Notes under the pieces: generated by a model
Seen by the model: only the letters and a program-made list of their open reading frames with translations
Databases searched by the model: none
What the model was told of the DNA's origin: nothing
Source of the DNA: Betaproteobacteria bacterium
GTDB taxonomy: Bacteria; Pseudomonadota; Gammaproteobacteria; Burkholderiales; Burkholderiaceae_D
Direction: 5' to 3'
DNA length: 5,653 bases
NCBI GenBank assembly: GCA_015655165.1
Contig: JAATFN010000406.1
Span: 1-5,653, forward strand
Made by a program: the position numbers and the translations under genes
Shown: positions 1 to 5,518 of the stretch, in pieces
Position numbering within the stretch: position 1 is the stretch's first letter
How the letters are laid out: each line of letters begins with the position of its first letter

Positions 1-3
1 CAT
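1..3 (-). CDS. Possible start codon of a divergent gene cut off by the left edge
   Basis: On the minus strand the first three bases read ATG. They are preceded by GGAG (plus-strand CTCC at 11-14) with a 7-base spacer, a good Shine-Dalgarno arrangement. A promoter-like pair lies upstream at 40-68. Only the start codon would be inside the window, so nothing can be said about the product. This is inference from the initiation signals alone; an ATG at this place could be chance. Confidence 0.35.
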
Positions 4-39
4 CTTCAGTCTCCATTTTTCAACGAACATAAAAAAATG

Positions 40-68
40 ATTGTACGACTAGAGAAGCGCTTTTCCAA
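40..68 (-). promoter_or_regulatory. Possible sigma-70 promoter for the divergent left-edge gene
   Basis: Reading the minus strand, TTGGAA (plus 63-68; 4 of 6 matches to TTGACA) and TACAAT (plus 40-45; 5 of 6 matches to TATAAT) are separated by exactly 17 bases. Transcription would begin near 33 and reach the ATG at position 3 after about 30 bases. The spacer contains the 8-base palindrome AAGCGCTT (55-62), which could be an operator or chance. Weak evidence in an AT-rich region. Confidence 0.3.
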
Positions 69-153
69 CATAACAATCCTCTATTTAGTAGCCATTTACA
101 TCTTATGCAAAAACAGAATAAGGACATAAGATAAAAAAATCATCTAAGGACCT

Positions 154-182
154 TTGACAAGTACGAATTATCAATATATATT
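154..182 (+). promoter_or_regulatory. Strong sigma-70 promoter of the NlpC/P60 gene
   Basis: A perfect -35 hexamer TTGACA (154-159) is followed after exactly 17 bases by TATATT (177-182), which differs from TATAAT at one position. The start of transcription should lie near 189, giving a 5' leader of only about 26 bases before the ATG at 215. Position, spacing and hexamers all fit a vegetative housekeeping promoter. No operator-like repeat is seen over it. Confidence 0.75.
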
Positions 183-214
183 CAAGCATTCCCAAAAGCT
201 CGGACCTTGTACAA

Positions 215-736
215 ATGACTGCACGACGTCTTGCTAACTCCTTTATTATGCTGGCACTTTTAGCCGGATTCTGTTCTGGCGCCTATGCCAAAGAAAACTT
301 TTCCACGTCCAATACAACACTAGCAACCCGTTTACAGGATTTTGCAGATCGAACGTCCGAAGTCATTACCCAGGCTTTAGGTAGTATCGGCATTAAGTAC
401 AAGTATGGCGGAAGTTCCCCGGAGTCGGGACTCGACTGCAGTGGTCTGGTGCGCTATGTATTTAAAGAAGCTTGGGGGAAAGAATTGCCGCGTACAAGTG
501 CGGAATTGAGTAAGGTCGGTGAAAAAATTGATAAAAGCGAATTGCAGCCTGGTGACCTTGTATTTTATAACACCTTAAAACGGCAGTTTTCGCATGTTGG
601 CATTTATCTGGGTGACAACAAGTTTATTCATGCCCCCTCTTCCGGTGGCAAGGTACGTATCGAAAGTCTCGATGGTGGCTACTGGAGCAAGCGTTTTAAT
701 GGCGCGCGCCGTATAGATCCACAAGAATACCAATAA
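215..736 (+). CDS. Secreted NlpC/P60 family cell-wall peptidase
   Basis: Members of this family are cysteine peptidases that cut peptide crosslinks or stem peptides of peptidoglycan, typically between D-glutamyl and diaminopimelate residues. The 173-residue protein starts with a Sec signal peptide: basic n-region MTARR, hydrophobic core to about residue 20, and a type I cleavage site after AYA (residue 25), so the product should be periplasmic. Cys20 is not in a lipobox because Phe precedes it. The single catalytic domain covers about residues 52-167. It has the nucleophile Cys75 in the LDCSG motif, His127 in FSHVGIYLG, and the third polar residue His139 in FIHAP. There are no LysM or SH3 binding domains, so this is a minimal enzyme. 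The start at 215 is preferred because the next ATG (248) would remove the basic n-region. The Shine-Dalgarno is weak (GGA at 202-204 only). The gene stands alone, with its own promoter, and converges on the patatin gene. The exact substrate bond cannot be read from the sequence. Confidence 0.9.
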   Translation: MTARRLANSFIMLALLAGFCSGAYAKENFSTSNTTLATRLQDFADRTSEVITQALGSIGIKYKYGGSSPESGLDCSGLVRYVFKEAWGKELPRTSAELSKVGEKIDKSELQPGDLVFYNTLKRQFSHVGIYLGDNKFIHAPSSGGKVRIESLDGGYWSKRFNGARRIDPQEYQ

Positions 737-977
737 TATTCCCCGGCACCACGTTTATTTATCGTGATCTTAGCTGCAATCTGTGGCTAAGTTTCCTTAT
801 ATTCACCTCCACAATTCAACAGATCAAAAGCATTGTTTGGTAACAAGTGCTGCGCATGGATTATTGCGGGATGCATACCTATCATCAAGACATGCTCTGA
901 AATCCGCATTGTATCCAAGCACCAATTTTATCCAGACGACAGCAATCCAGCTTAAAGCTAGCGAAGTCACCTATACA

Positions 978-2027
978 TTACGGGGCTGTTCTAGCATCGA
1001 GTTTTCGGCGGATTTCAGGCAAGGCTTTGGAGGCAGCACGCTCTCCCGCCAAAATCGCGGTATTGCGTCCTGAAAAATCACTACCGCGCATTCTGCTCAG
1101 GCCCGGTTCGATCACCACATCCGCGCCTTGCAACTCATAGCGGTTAATGGTCTGCCCCATGATGGCAAAGGTTTGCAGTAATACCTCGACCGAGGTACTC
1201 GATTTTTGCGCCTCGGGTTGCGCGGAAATATTGACAGCAATGACAAAGTCCGCCCCCATCTCACGTGCAAAATGTACCGGTACAGGTGCCACCAAACCGC
1301 CATCCACATAATCACGACCACCAATACTCACCGGTTGGAACACGCCAGGCACAGCTGACGAAGCACGCACAGCCATACCTGCATTACCACGCCTGAATAA
1401 AATAGCACGACCGGTTTTCAAATCGGTAGCAACAGCGCCAAACGGGATCCTGAATTTTTCAATCGGCTTTTGGTGCACAGCTTTATTCACATAAGCCTGG
1501 ACAGCTTCGCCTTTTAATACACCACTCAACTTGGAGAATAATGGTACCGACCAGTCGGAAATCGCTGCCTCATCAATATCAAAAGCGATTCTTTGTAAGG
1601 CAAACCCGTTATTTCCTGCCGCATATAAAGCACCCACCAGACTGCCGGCACTTGTACCCACGACAATATCAGGCACAATGCCCTGTGCTTCGAGCACCTT
1701 GATTACCCCCACATGTGCAAAGCCACGAGCCGCACCACCGCCCAATACCAGTGCAATCTTAGGTCGTTTAACGCTTTTAAGCTCGAACGTGGGTTCCTGG
1801 ACACTTTTCACGTCAAATGTCGTCTCATGAGTACCACTGGCTTCAGTTGCCGGTTCTTTACTGACAACATCAGAACGTGCCGGCACCACTTCTGTCGTGT
1901 TAGCGGGTAAATTTTTATCGGGTGTGCTTATTAAAGCAGTTGAACAGCCGGACAAAAGTAGTGAGGAGACCAACAAAACGCGCGACAATAATATGCGCAA
2001 TATAGAATTAAACACAATCCGCCACAT
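978..2027 (-). CDS. Patatin-like phospholipase, RssA type, predicted lipoprotein
   Basis: Patatin-like enzymes are serine acyl hydrolases acting on phospholipid or other acyl esters through a Ser-Asp dyad. With the ATG at 2027 the product is 349 residues. The N-terminus is hydrophobic and ends in the lipobox LLSGC (Cys28), so it should be lipid-anchored in the cell envelope. A variable linker (about 29-90) follows, containing a tandem 10-residue repeat. The patatin domain covers about 91-320: the oxyanion loop GGGAARG (96-102), the nucleophile elbow GTSAG with Ser126, and the catalytic Asp242 in DGG. All key residues are present, so it should be active. The open frame extends five codons upstream to a TTG at 2042, but ATG is the more usual start; neither has a clear Shine-Dalgarno. 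The sequence resembles the RssA/YchK family of proteobacteria. The gene is divergent from the FAH gene and convergent with the peptidase gene, so it is probably transcribed alone. Physiological substrate unknown. Confidence 0.88.
   Translation of the reverse strand: MWRIVFNSILRILLSRVLLVSSLLLSGCSTALISTPDKNLPANTTEVVPARSDVVSKEPATEASGTHETTFDVKSVQEPTFELKSVKRPKIALVLGGGAARGFAHVGVIKVLEAQGIVPDIVVGTSAGSLVGALYAAGNNGFALQRIAFDIDEAAISDWSVPLFSKLSGVLKGEAVQAYVNKAVHQKPIEKFRIPFGAVATDLKTGRAILFRRGNAGMAVRASSAVPGVFQPVSIGGRDYVDGGLVAPVPVHFAREMGADFVIAVNISAQPEAQKSSTSVEVLLQTFAIMGQTINRYELQGADVVIEPGLSRMRGSDFSGRNTAILAGERAASKALPEIRRKLDARTAP
1761..1820 (-). repeat. Tandem 30-base in-frame repeat in the patatin linker
   Basis: Two consecutive 10-residue units, TFDVKSVQEP and TFELKSVKRP, occupy residues 70-89 of the 349-residue product, just before the first patatin beta strand (KIALVLGGG). 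Six of ten positions are identical (T, F, K, S, V, P). The bases have diverged, so the duplication is old or maintained by selection. It lies in the low-complexity linker between lipid anchor and catalytic domain and probably sets linker length. Confidence 0.6.
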
Positions 2028-2057
2028 GCAAGGTAATATCAAATTAAGATAAGTATA

Positions 2058-2069
2058 TCTTGATCAAGA
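2058..2069. repeat. 12-base perfect palindrome upstream of the patatin gene
   Basis: TCTTGATCAAGA is a perfect palindrome about 31 bases upstream of the patatin ATG. It is next to a minus-strand TATACT (plus 2052-2057) that could serve as a -10 element with transcription starting near 2045. No good -35 is found at the right distance, so an activator bound at the palindrome is conceivable. It resembles half of an FNR/ANR site but lacks the spacer between the halves. A second, 10-base palindrome TCACGCGTGA is at 2138-2147. Functional role unproven. Confidence 0.35.
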
Positions 2070-2181
2070 CTGTACTTCTTATCACCATACAAAGATACAA
2101 ATGAATTTGTCGTTTTAATGAAAAACAGTTCTGCACTTCACGCGTGAGTTATTTTCATGTAAATTAATACAACTCGTTTGG

Positions 2182-2203
2182 TGGTCTTACCAATTAATTG
2201 GTA
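2182..2203. promoter_or_regulatory. Probable GntR (FadR-subfamily) operator over the FAH promoter
   Basis: The block holds TGGT-CTT-ACCA (2182-2192), the inverted form TGGTnnnACCA typical of FadR-subfamily GntR regulators. It overlaps a perfect 16-base palindrome TACCAATTAATTGGTA (2188-2203). The half-sites ACCAATT and AATTGGT are those of PdhR and UxuR/ExuR-type sites. The arrangement can be read as two adjacent sites back to back (centres near 2187 and 2204) or as one 16-base operator. It lies over the -35 and spacer, so binding would be expected to block RNA polymerase. The regulator gene is not in the window; the match to sugar-acid regulators fits the downstream enzymes. The assignment to a family is inference. 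Confidence 0.55.
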
Positions 2204-2216
2204 CTATTCATATAAT
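2187..2216 (+). promoter_or_regulatory. Promoter of the FAH gene
   Basis: A perfect TATAAT (2211-2216) is preceded at 18 bases by TTACCA (2187-2192; 4 of 6 matches to TTGACA). Transcription should start near 2222-2224, giving a leader of about 65 bases. The weak -35 and the palindrome filling the spacer suggest a regulated promoter. The leader contains GCTGAA twice, 10 bases apart (2242-2247 and 2252-2257), with no obvious structure. Confidence 0.6.
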
Positions 2217-2288
2217 AATAGTTATTTTAGTAAATAAGTAAGCTGAAGCTGGCTGAATATTCGATTTTTTCAATCCTAAGGAAATACG

Positions 2289-3134
2289 ATGAAGTTACTG
2301 CGTTACGGTCCAGTTGGACAAGAAAAACCAGGCATTCTGGATCAAGAAGGCAACATCCGTGATCTGTCCGCACATGTCAAAGACATCAATGGTATTGCAT
2401 TAGATGACGCAATATTGAATAAACTGCGCGACATTGATCCAAAGAGCCTGCCTTTGGTCGAAGGTAGTCCGCGTATCGGTGCGTGTGTTGGTAATATCGG
2501 CAAATTTATCTGTATTGGCTTGAACTACGCTGACCACGCCGCAGAATCCAATCTGCCTATTCCTAAAGAACCAATTATCTTCTCCAAATTCACATCTGCA
2601 GTTGTCGGTCCCAATGACAATGTCAAAATCCCGCGTGACTCCAAAAAAACCGACTGGGAAGTTGAACTGGGCATCATCATCGGCAAAGGTGGTACATACA
2701 TCAGCAAGGAAGATGCGCTGTCACACGTTGCCGGTTACGCTGTCATCAACGATGTCTCCGAACGTGAATACCAAATCGAACGTGGTGGTACATGGGACAA
2801 AGGCAAGGGTTGCGATACATTCGGCCCTATTGGTCCATGGTTAGTCACACGTGATGAAGTACCTGATGCACAGAACCTGCATATGTGGCTGGAAGTTGAT
2901 GGCCACCGCTATCAAAACGGTAATACCAAGACAATGATTTTCGATGTACCGACAATCGTGTCCTACCTGTCTAACTTCATGAGCCTGCAACCTGGCGACG
3001 TGATCGCGACAGGCACGCCTCCAGGCGTTGGTATGGGTGTCAAACCGGAACCGGTCTATCTGCGTGCTGGCCAAACAATTCGTTTGGGCATCGAAGGCTT
3101 AGGCGAACAGCAACAAACGACAATCAACGCGTAA
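2289..3134 (+). CDS. FAH-family hydrolase, likely 2,4-diketo-3-deoxy-L-fuconate/rhamnonate hydrolase
   Basis: The 281-residue protein has the two-part layout of the fumarylacetoacetate hydrolase family: an N-terminal segment of about 70 residues, then the catalytic domain. Visible motifs are GLNYADHAAE (77-86), the metal-binding acids Glu124 and Glu126 in WEVELG with Asp155 in INDVSERE, the substrate loop KGKGCDTFGPIGPW (171-184) and TGTPPGVG (241-248). Family enzymes use Mg2+ or Mn2+ to cleave or decarboxylate diketo acids. With an SDR gene next to it, the best fit is the last step of the diketo-hydrolase sugar route: 2,4-diketo-3-deoxy acid plus water to pyruvate and a hydroxy acid such as L-lactate, in the cytoplasm. 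Databases often label such proteins ureidoglycolate lyase or 5-carboxymethyl-2-hydroxymuconate isomerase; no purine or aromatic genes are nearby to support that. The start has a strong Shine-Dalgarno AAGGA (2278-2282), 6 bases before ATG. Family assignment is secure; the substrate is inferred. Confidence 0.87.
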   Translation: MKLLRYGPVGQEKPGILDQEGNIRDLSAHVKDINGIALDDAILNKLRDIDPKSLPLVEGSPRIGACVGNIGKFICIGLNYADHAAESNLPIPKEPIIFSKFTSAVVGPNDNVKIPRDSKKTDWEVELGIIIGKGGTYISKEDALSHVAGYAVINDVSEREYQIERGGTWDKGKGCDTFGPIGPWLVTRDEVPDAQNLHMWLEVDGHRYQNGNTKTMIFDVPTIVSYLSNFMSLQPGDVIATGTPPGVGMGVKPEPVYLRAGQTIRLGIEGLGEQQQTTINA

Positions 3135-3157
3135 ATCGCGTATTGTTGCTGTTAATG

Positions 3158-3195
3158 GAGATCGCAAAAGTTGATTCTGCTGCGATCTCTTTTTT
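3158..3195 (+). terminator. Intrinsic terminator between the FAH and SDR genes
   Basis: A perfect 9-base stem GAGATCGCA (3158-3166) and TGCGATCTC (3181-3189) encloses a 14-base loop and is followed at once by six T (3190-3195). It begins 24 bases after the FAH stop codon. The stem is moderately GC-rich and the loop long, so read-through is possible. It would lower or stop transcription into the SDR gene and also protect the 3' end of the FAH message. Confidence 0.7.
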
Positions 3196-3215
3196 GCCAA
3201 TAACAATGTAAATAC

Positions 3216-3232
3216 CCAGGCAATTGGCCTGG
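3216..3232. repeat. Inverted repeat upstream of the SDR gene
   Basis: CCAGGC (3216-3221) and GCCTGG (3227-3232) are exact inverted copies around AATTG. No T run follows, so it is not a terminator. It sits where the -35 region of the putative SDR promoter (TATAAT at 3241-3246) would be, and could be a binding site for a regulator. It differs in sequence from the operator at 2182-2203 apart from a shared AATTGG. Confidence 0.4.
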
Positions 3233-3240
3233 AACAGCAA

Positions 3241-3246
3241 TATAAT
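3241..3246 (+). promoter_or_regulatory. Putative -10 element of a separate SDR promoter
   Basis: A perfect TATAAT lies 24 bases before the SDR ATG, downstream of the intrinsic terminator. Initiation would fall near 3253, leaving a leader of about 17 bases that still holds the Shine-Dalgarno. The hexamer at the -35 distance (AGGCAA, 3218-3223) is poor and lies within the inverted repeat at 3216-3232, so the promoter would need an activator or be weak. A chance TATAAT in AT-rich sequence is possible. Confidence 0.35.
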
Positions 3247-3269
3247 TCTGATAAATAGTGGAGCAGACA

Positions 3270-4022
3270 ATGAATATTTATGATTTTGAAGGTCGTACAG
3301 CAGTTGTTACCGGTGGTGCACAAGGCATCGGTTATGCGATTGCAGAACGCCTATTAAAAGGCAAGGCACACGTCGTTTTATGGGACATCATCCCAAGCGT
3401 GCTTGAAGAAGCGCGGACCTCTTTATCCGCATTTGGCAAAGTCGATATCGTCACAGTCGACATCTCCAAATTTGAGGCTGTTGAAAAAGCAATGGCCGAG
3501 ACAGAAAAGCTGTCCAAGTCAGTCGATATTCTGGTACACAGTGCCGGTATCGCTGGCGCGAACGGACTTGTTGCGGACTTCTCCCCGGAGGAGTGGCGCC
3601 GTGTTGTCGATATCGATTTGAACGGTACTTTTTATGTCAATCAGGTCATCGTCAAACGCATGATTGCACAAAACTACGGCCGTATCGTCAATATCGCGTC
3701 GATCGCCGGTAAAGAAGGCAACCCTGCAGCATCTGCCTACAGCGCAGCCAAAGCAGGTGTGATCGCACTGACCAAGAGTCTGGGTAAAGAAACCGCAACG
3801 AAGAATATCTCTGTCAATGCGGTCACCCCCGCTGCCGCACAAACCAAAATCCTGGAGCAATGTACACAGCAACATATCGATTACATGCTCTCTAAAATCC
3901 CGCGTGGCCGTTTCTTGCAGGTCGAAGAAGCTGCTTCGATGGTGGCATGGCTGGTGTCGGAAGAAAACTCCTTCACAACAGCATTCACATTCGATCTATC
4001 TGGCGGACGTGCGACATACTGA
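3270..4022 (+). CDS. SDR dehydrogenase, likely 2-keto-3-deoxy-L-fuconate 4-dehydrogenase
   Basis: A classical short-chain dehydrogenase/reductase of 250 residues, the usual length. It shows the Rossmann cofactor motif TGGAQGIG (14-21), an acidic residue Asp39 at the end of beta 2 (favouring NAD+ over NADP+), HSAG (90-93) in place of NNAG, Asn118, and the catalytic Ser144, Tyr157 and Lys161 (YSAAK). The C-terminus FDLSGGRATY is, as I recall it, characteristic of the sugar-acid dehydrogenases of the diketo-hydrolase pathway. The expected reaction is NAD+-dependent oxidation of the 4-hydroxyl of 2-keto-3-deoxy-L-fuconate or rhamnonate, giving the 2,4-diketo acid used by the FAH enzyme encoded just upstream. 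The start at 3270 has GGAG (3260-3263) with 6-base spacing; a GTG at 3258 overlaps no good ribosome site and adds only four residues. The gene is 135 bases from the FAH stop, behind a terminator. SDR assignment is secure; the substrate rests on the neighbour and the C-terminus. Confidence 0.87.
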   Translation: MNIYDFEGRTAVVTGGAQGIGYAIAERLLKGKAHVVLWDIIPSVLEEARTSLSAFGKVDIVTVDISKFEAVEKAMAETEKLSKSVDILVHSAGIAGANGLVADFSPEEWRRVVDIDLNGTFYVNQVIVKRMIAQNYGRIVNIASIAGKEGNPAASAYSAAKAGVIALTKSLGKETATKNISVNAVTPAAAQTKILEQCTQQHIDYMLSKIPRGRFLQVEEAASMVAWLVSEENSFTTAFTFDLSGGRATY

Positions 4023-4068
4023 TTGCTGTACACCACGTTAGTACATCAATAAAATTGTGATGTATGAC

Positions 4069-4115
4069 ACTGCCCCAAAGATTGGACACCCGGTCCAGCT
4101 TTTGGGGCAGTTTTT
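4069..4115 (+). terminator. Strong intrinsic terminator after the SDR gene
   Basis: An 11-base perfect stem ACTGCCCCAAA (4069-4079) with TTTGGGGCAGT (4101-4111) is topped, after a small internal loop, by a second stem TGGAC (4083-4087) with GTCCA (4093-4097) and the loop ACCCG. Five T follow (4111-4115). It starts 46 bases after the SDR stop and ends transcription from the left. On the minus strand no T run follows, so it is not an obvious terminator for phoR. Confidence 0.9.
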
Positions 4116-4128
4116 ATGTGCAGGGTTG

Positions 4129-4161
4129 CAATCGATTTTGCTGGACTACATCCATCGATTG
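4129..4161. repeat. 8-base inverted repeat beside the phoR stop codon
   Basis: CAATCGAT (4129-4136) and ATCGATTG (4154-4161) are exact inverted copies separated by 17 bases, ending one base from the phoR stop codon. A hairpin could form at the 3' end of the phoBR message, but no T run follows on either strand. With the terminator at 4069-4115 and a 7-base hairpin (TACATCA 4042-4048, TGATGTA 4058-4064), the 140-base convergent gap is rich in dyad structure. Confidence 0.4.
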
Positions 4162-4162
4162 G

Positions 4163-5476
4163 CTAGCCTTGTGACGGCACAAACGTTTCGATTAAAATAC
4201 TGACAGGAAACTGTGCAGTAAATACACTCCCCCGACCAGGCACAGAATCGATTTGCAGCATGCCACGATGACGCAACAAGACATGTCGTACAATTGCAAG
4301 CCCTAGCCCTGTACCATGTGTTTCGCGCGACTTGCCTTTATCAACACGATAGAACCGCTCTGTCAATCTGGCAATATGTTCCGGTGCAATACCGATGCCA
4401 TTGTCTTGCACAACAAACTGTGCACCATACTCGCAACGCTCCCAGCGCAACATAATCGTGCCGCCATCTGGTGTATACCGCACGGCATTCGATGCCAGAT
4501 TACTTAATGCACTACGCATCTCGTCAGGACTTCCATGAATATCCGGACCATCAAAAGCCAGCGTAATTGTATGCTTGCCCTGCGAGAGTGCTTTGGCTTC
4601 TGCCAGCACGGTGTCCAACAATACATGCATATGTACATGTTCAGGACGTAGCGCGTATTCTGTCGATTCAAGACGCGTTAACGTCAACATATCGCCAATC
4701 AGGTTTTGCATACGATGTCCTTGCTCTGTCATCAAACGCAAATGGGAGATACGCGTCTTCTCATCCAGATCGGGCTGCTCCAGCGCAATTTCCAGAAAGC
4801 CGTTAATCACGGTTAACGGTGTACGCAACTCATGCGAGGCATTGGCAATAAAATCACGCCGCATCGTATCGATGCGTTCCAATTCGGTTTCATCATGGGT
4901 CACGAGAATCTGGCGACGATTCTCGAACTGGATAATCTGCATCACCAGTTTACGACCGTTGATTGTCAGCGTTAACGGTTGCTCGTAACGTCCCAGAATC
5001 AAATAATCGGTAAATGCAGGATGGCGAACCAAATTCGTCACCCGCATGCCTTTATCGCGGTCCAGCTGTAAACCAAGATGCTGTTGTGCAGCATCATTGC
5101 ACCATTCTAAAAATAGTACGTCATCCATGATCACCAGGCCGTTAGGCAACTTGCTCATGGCTTGCCTGAAACGGGCCAACCATTCTGCCAGTTCGGCGCG
5201 GTTCTTCGCTTCATCACGGTGCAAACGGTACAAACCGGCAAACAAATCGGTCCACACTCCCCAGCCATTTGGCAGGCGCTGCTCGTTTGGGTGCTGCAAC
5301 CAGATACGCAAGGTATACAAATAGCATAACTGCAAATAGCCATGAATGGCCATCGTCAGCAAGGTCACAGCCAATGCTACCGTTGTACCGAGAAAATACC
5401 AGACAACTCCGATAAACACGATAAACAGACAAAATCGTAATATGGCCGGTACCCAGAAAAGCAGTTTTTCATTCAT
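4163..5476 (-). CDS. phoR: Phosphate regulon sensor histidine kinase PhoR
   Basis: The 437-residue protein has the PhoR layout: two hydrophobic segments at about 7-29 and 31-56 with almost no periplasmic loop, then a cytoplasmic linker and a PAS domain at about 105-195. The HisKA dimerisation helices at 203-270 carry the phospho-accepting His215 in NASHELRTPLTV. The HATPase domain at 315-426 carries the N box around Asn330 (SNLASNAVRYTPDGG), the G1 box DNGIGI (358-363), FYRV (375-378) and the G2 box GTGLGL (388-393). All catalytic boxes are intact. PhoR phosphorylates PhoB under phosphate limitation and, with PhoU and the Pst transporter, senses supply at the membrane. The preceding gene on this strand is phoB, 42 bases away, so the two form an operon. 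The Shine-Dalgarno is poor (AAGAA about 12 bases upstream), so translation may be modest relative to PhoB. The pst, phoU and ppk genes are not within the window. Confidence 0.93.
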   Translation of the reverse strand: MNEKLLFWVPAILRFCLFIVFIGVVWYFLGTTVALAVTLLTMAIHGYLQLCYLYTLRIWLQHPNEQRLPNGWGVWTDLFAGLYRLHRDEAKNRAELAEWLARFRQAMSKLPNGLVIMDDVLFLEWCNDAAQQHLGLQLDRDKGMRVTNLVRHPAFTDYLILGRYEQPLTLTINGRKLVMQIIQFENRRQILVTHDETELERIDTMRRDFIANASHELRTPLTVINGFLEIALEQPDLDEKTRISHLRLMTEQGHRMQNLIGDMLTLTRLESTEYALRPEHVHMHVLLDTVLAEAKALSQGKHTITLAFDGPDIHGSPDEMRSALSNLASNAVRYTPDGGTIMLRWERCEYGAQFVVQDNGIGIAPEHIARLTERFYRVDKGKSRETHGTGLGLAIVRHVLLRHRGMLQIDSVPGRGSVFTAQFPVSILIETFVPSQG

Positions 5477-5518
5477 GTTTCATGCGTTCTTGAAATTGGC
5501 AGTCCCCCGACAATACCA

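Noticed and set aside
783..1073. 96-codon plus-strand open frame starting with GTG in the gap after the peptidase gene
   Set aside because: It has no Shine-Dalgarno, no recognisable domain, and its last third is antisense to the end of the patatin gene. The rest of the 737-977 gap shows only weak short dyads (for example TTGTT-TGGT-AACAA at 833-846), so I call it non-coding.
2058..2069. FNR/ANR binding site
   Set aside because: An FNR site needs TTGAT and ATCAA separated by four bases; here the halves are fused as TTGATCAA, so only a generic palindrome is claimed.
3519..3875. 118-codon minus-strand frame inside the SDR gene
   Set aside because: It is rich in Cys and Asp/Arg in the manner of a shadow frame and lies wholly opposite the conserved SDR catalytic region.
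4042..4064. Terminator for phoR
   Set aside because: The 7-base stem has no following T run on the minus strand and its loop is AT-rich; it is kept only as a dyad.
4575..4988. 137-codon plus-strand frame opposite phoR
   Set aside because: Serine/arginine-rich shadow of the kinase core on the other strand; no initiation signals and no domain.
5477..5518. A separate phoR promoter in the phoB-phoR gap
   Set aside because: Only 42 bases, with no -10/-35 pair; co-transcription with phoB is the simpler reading.
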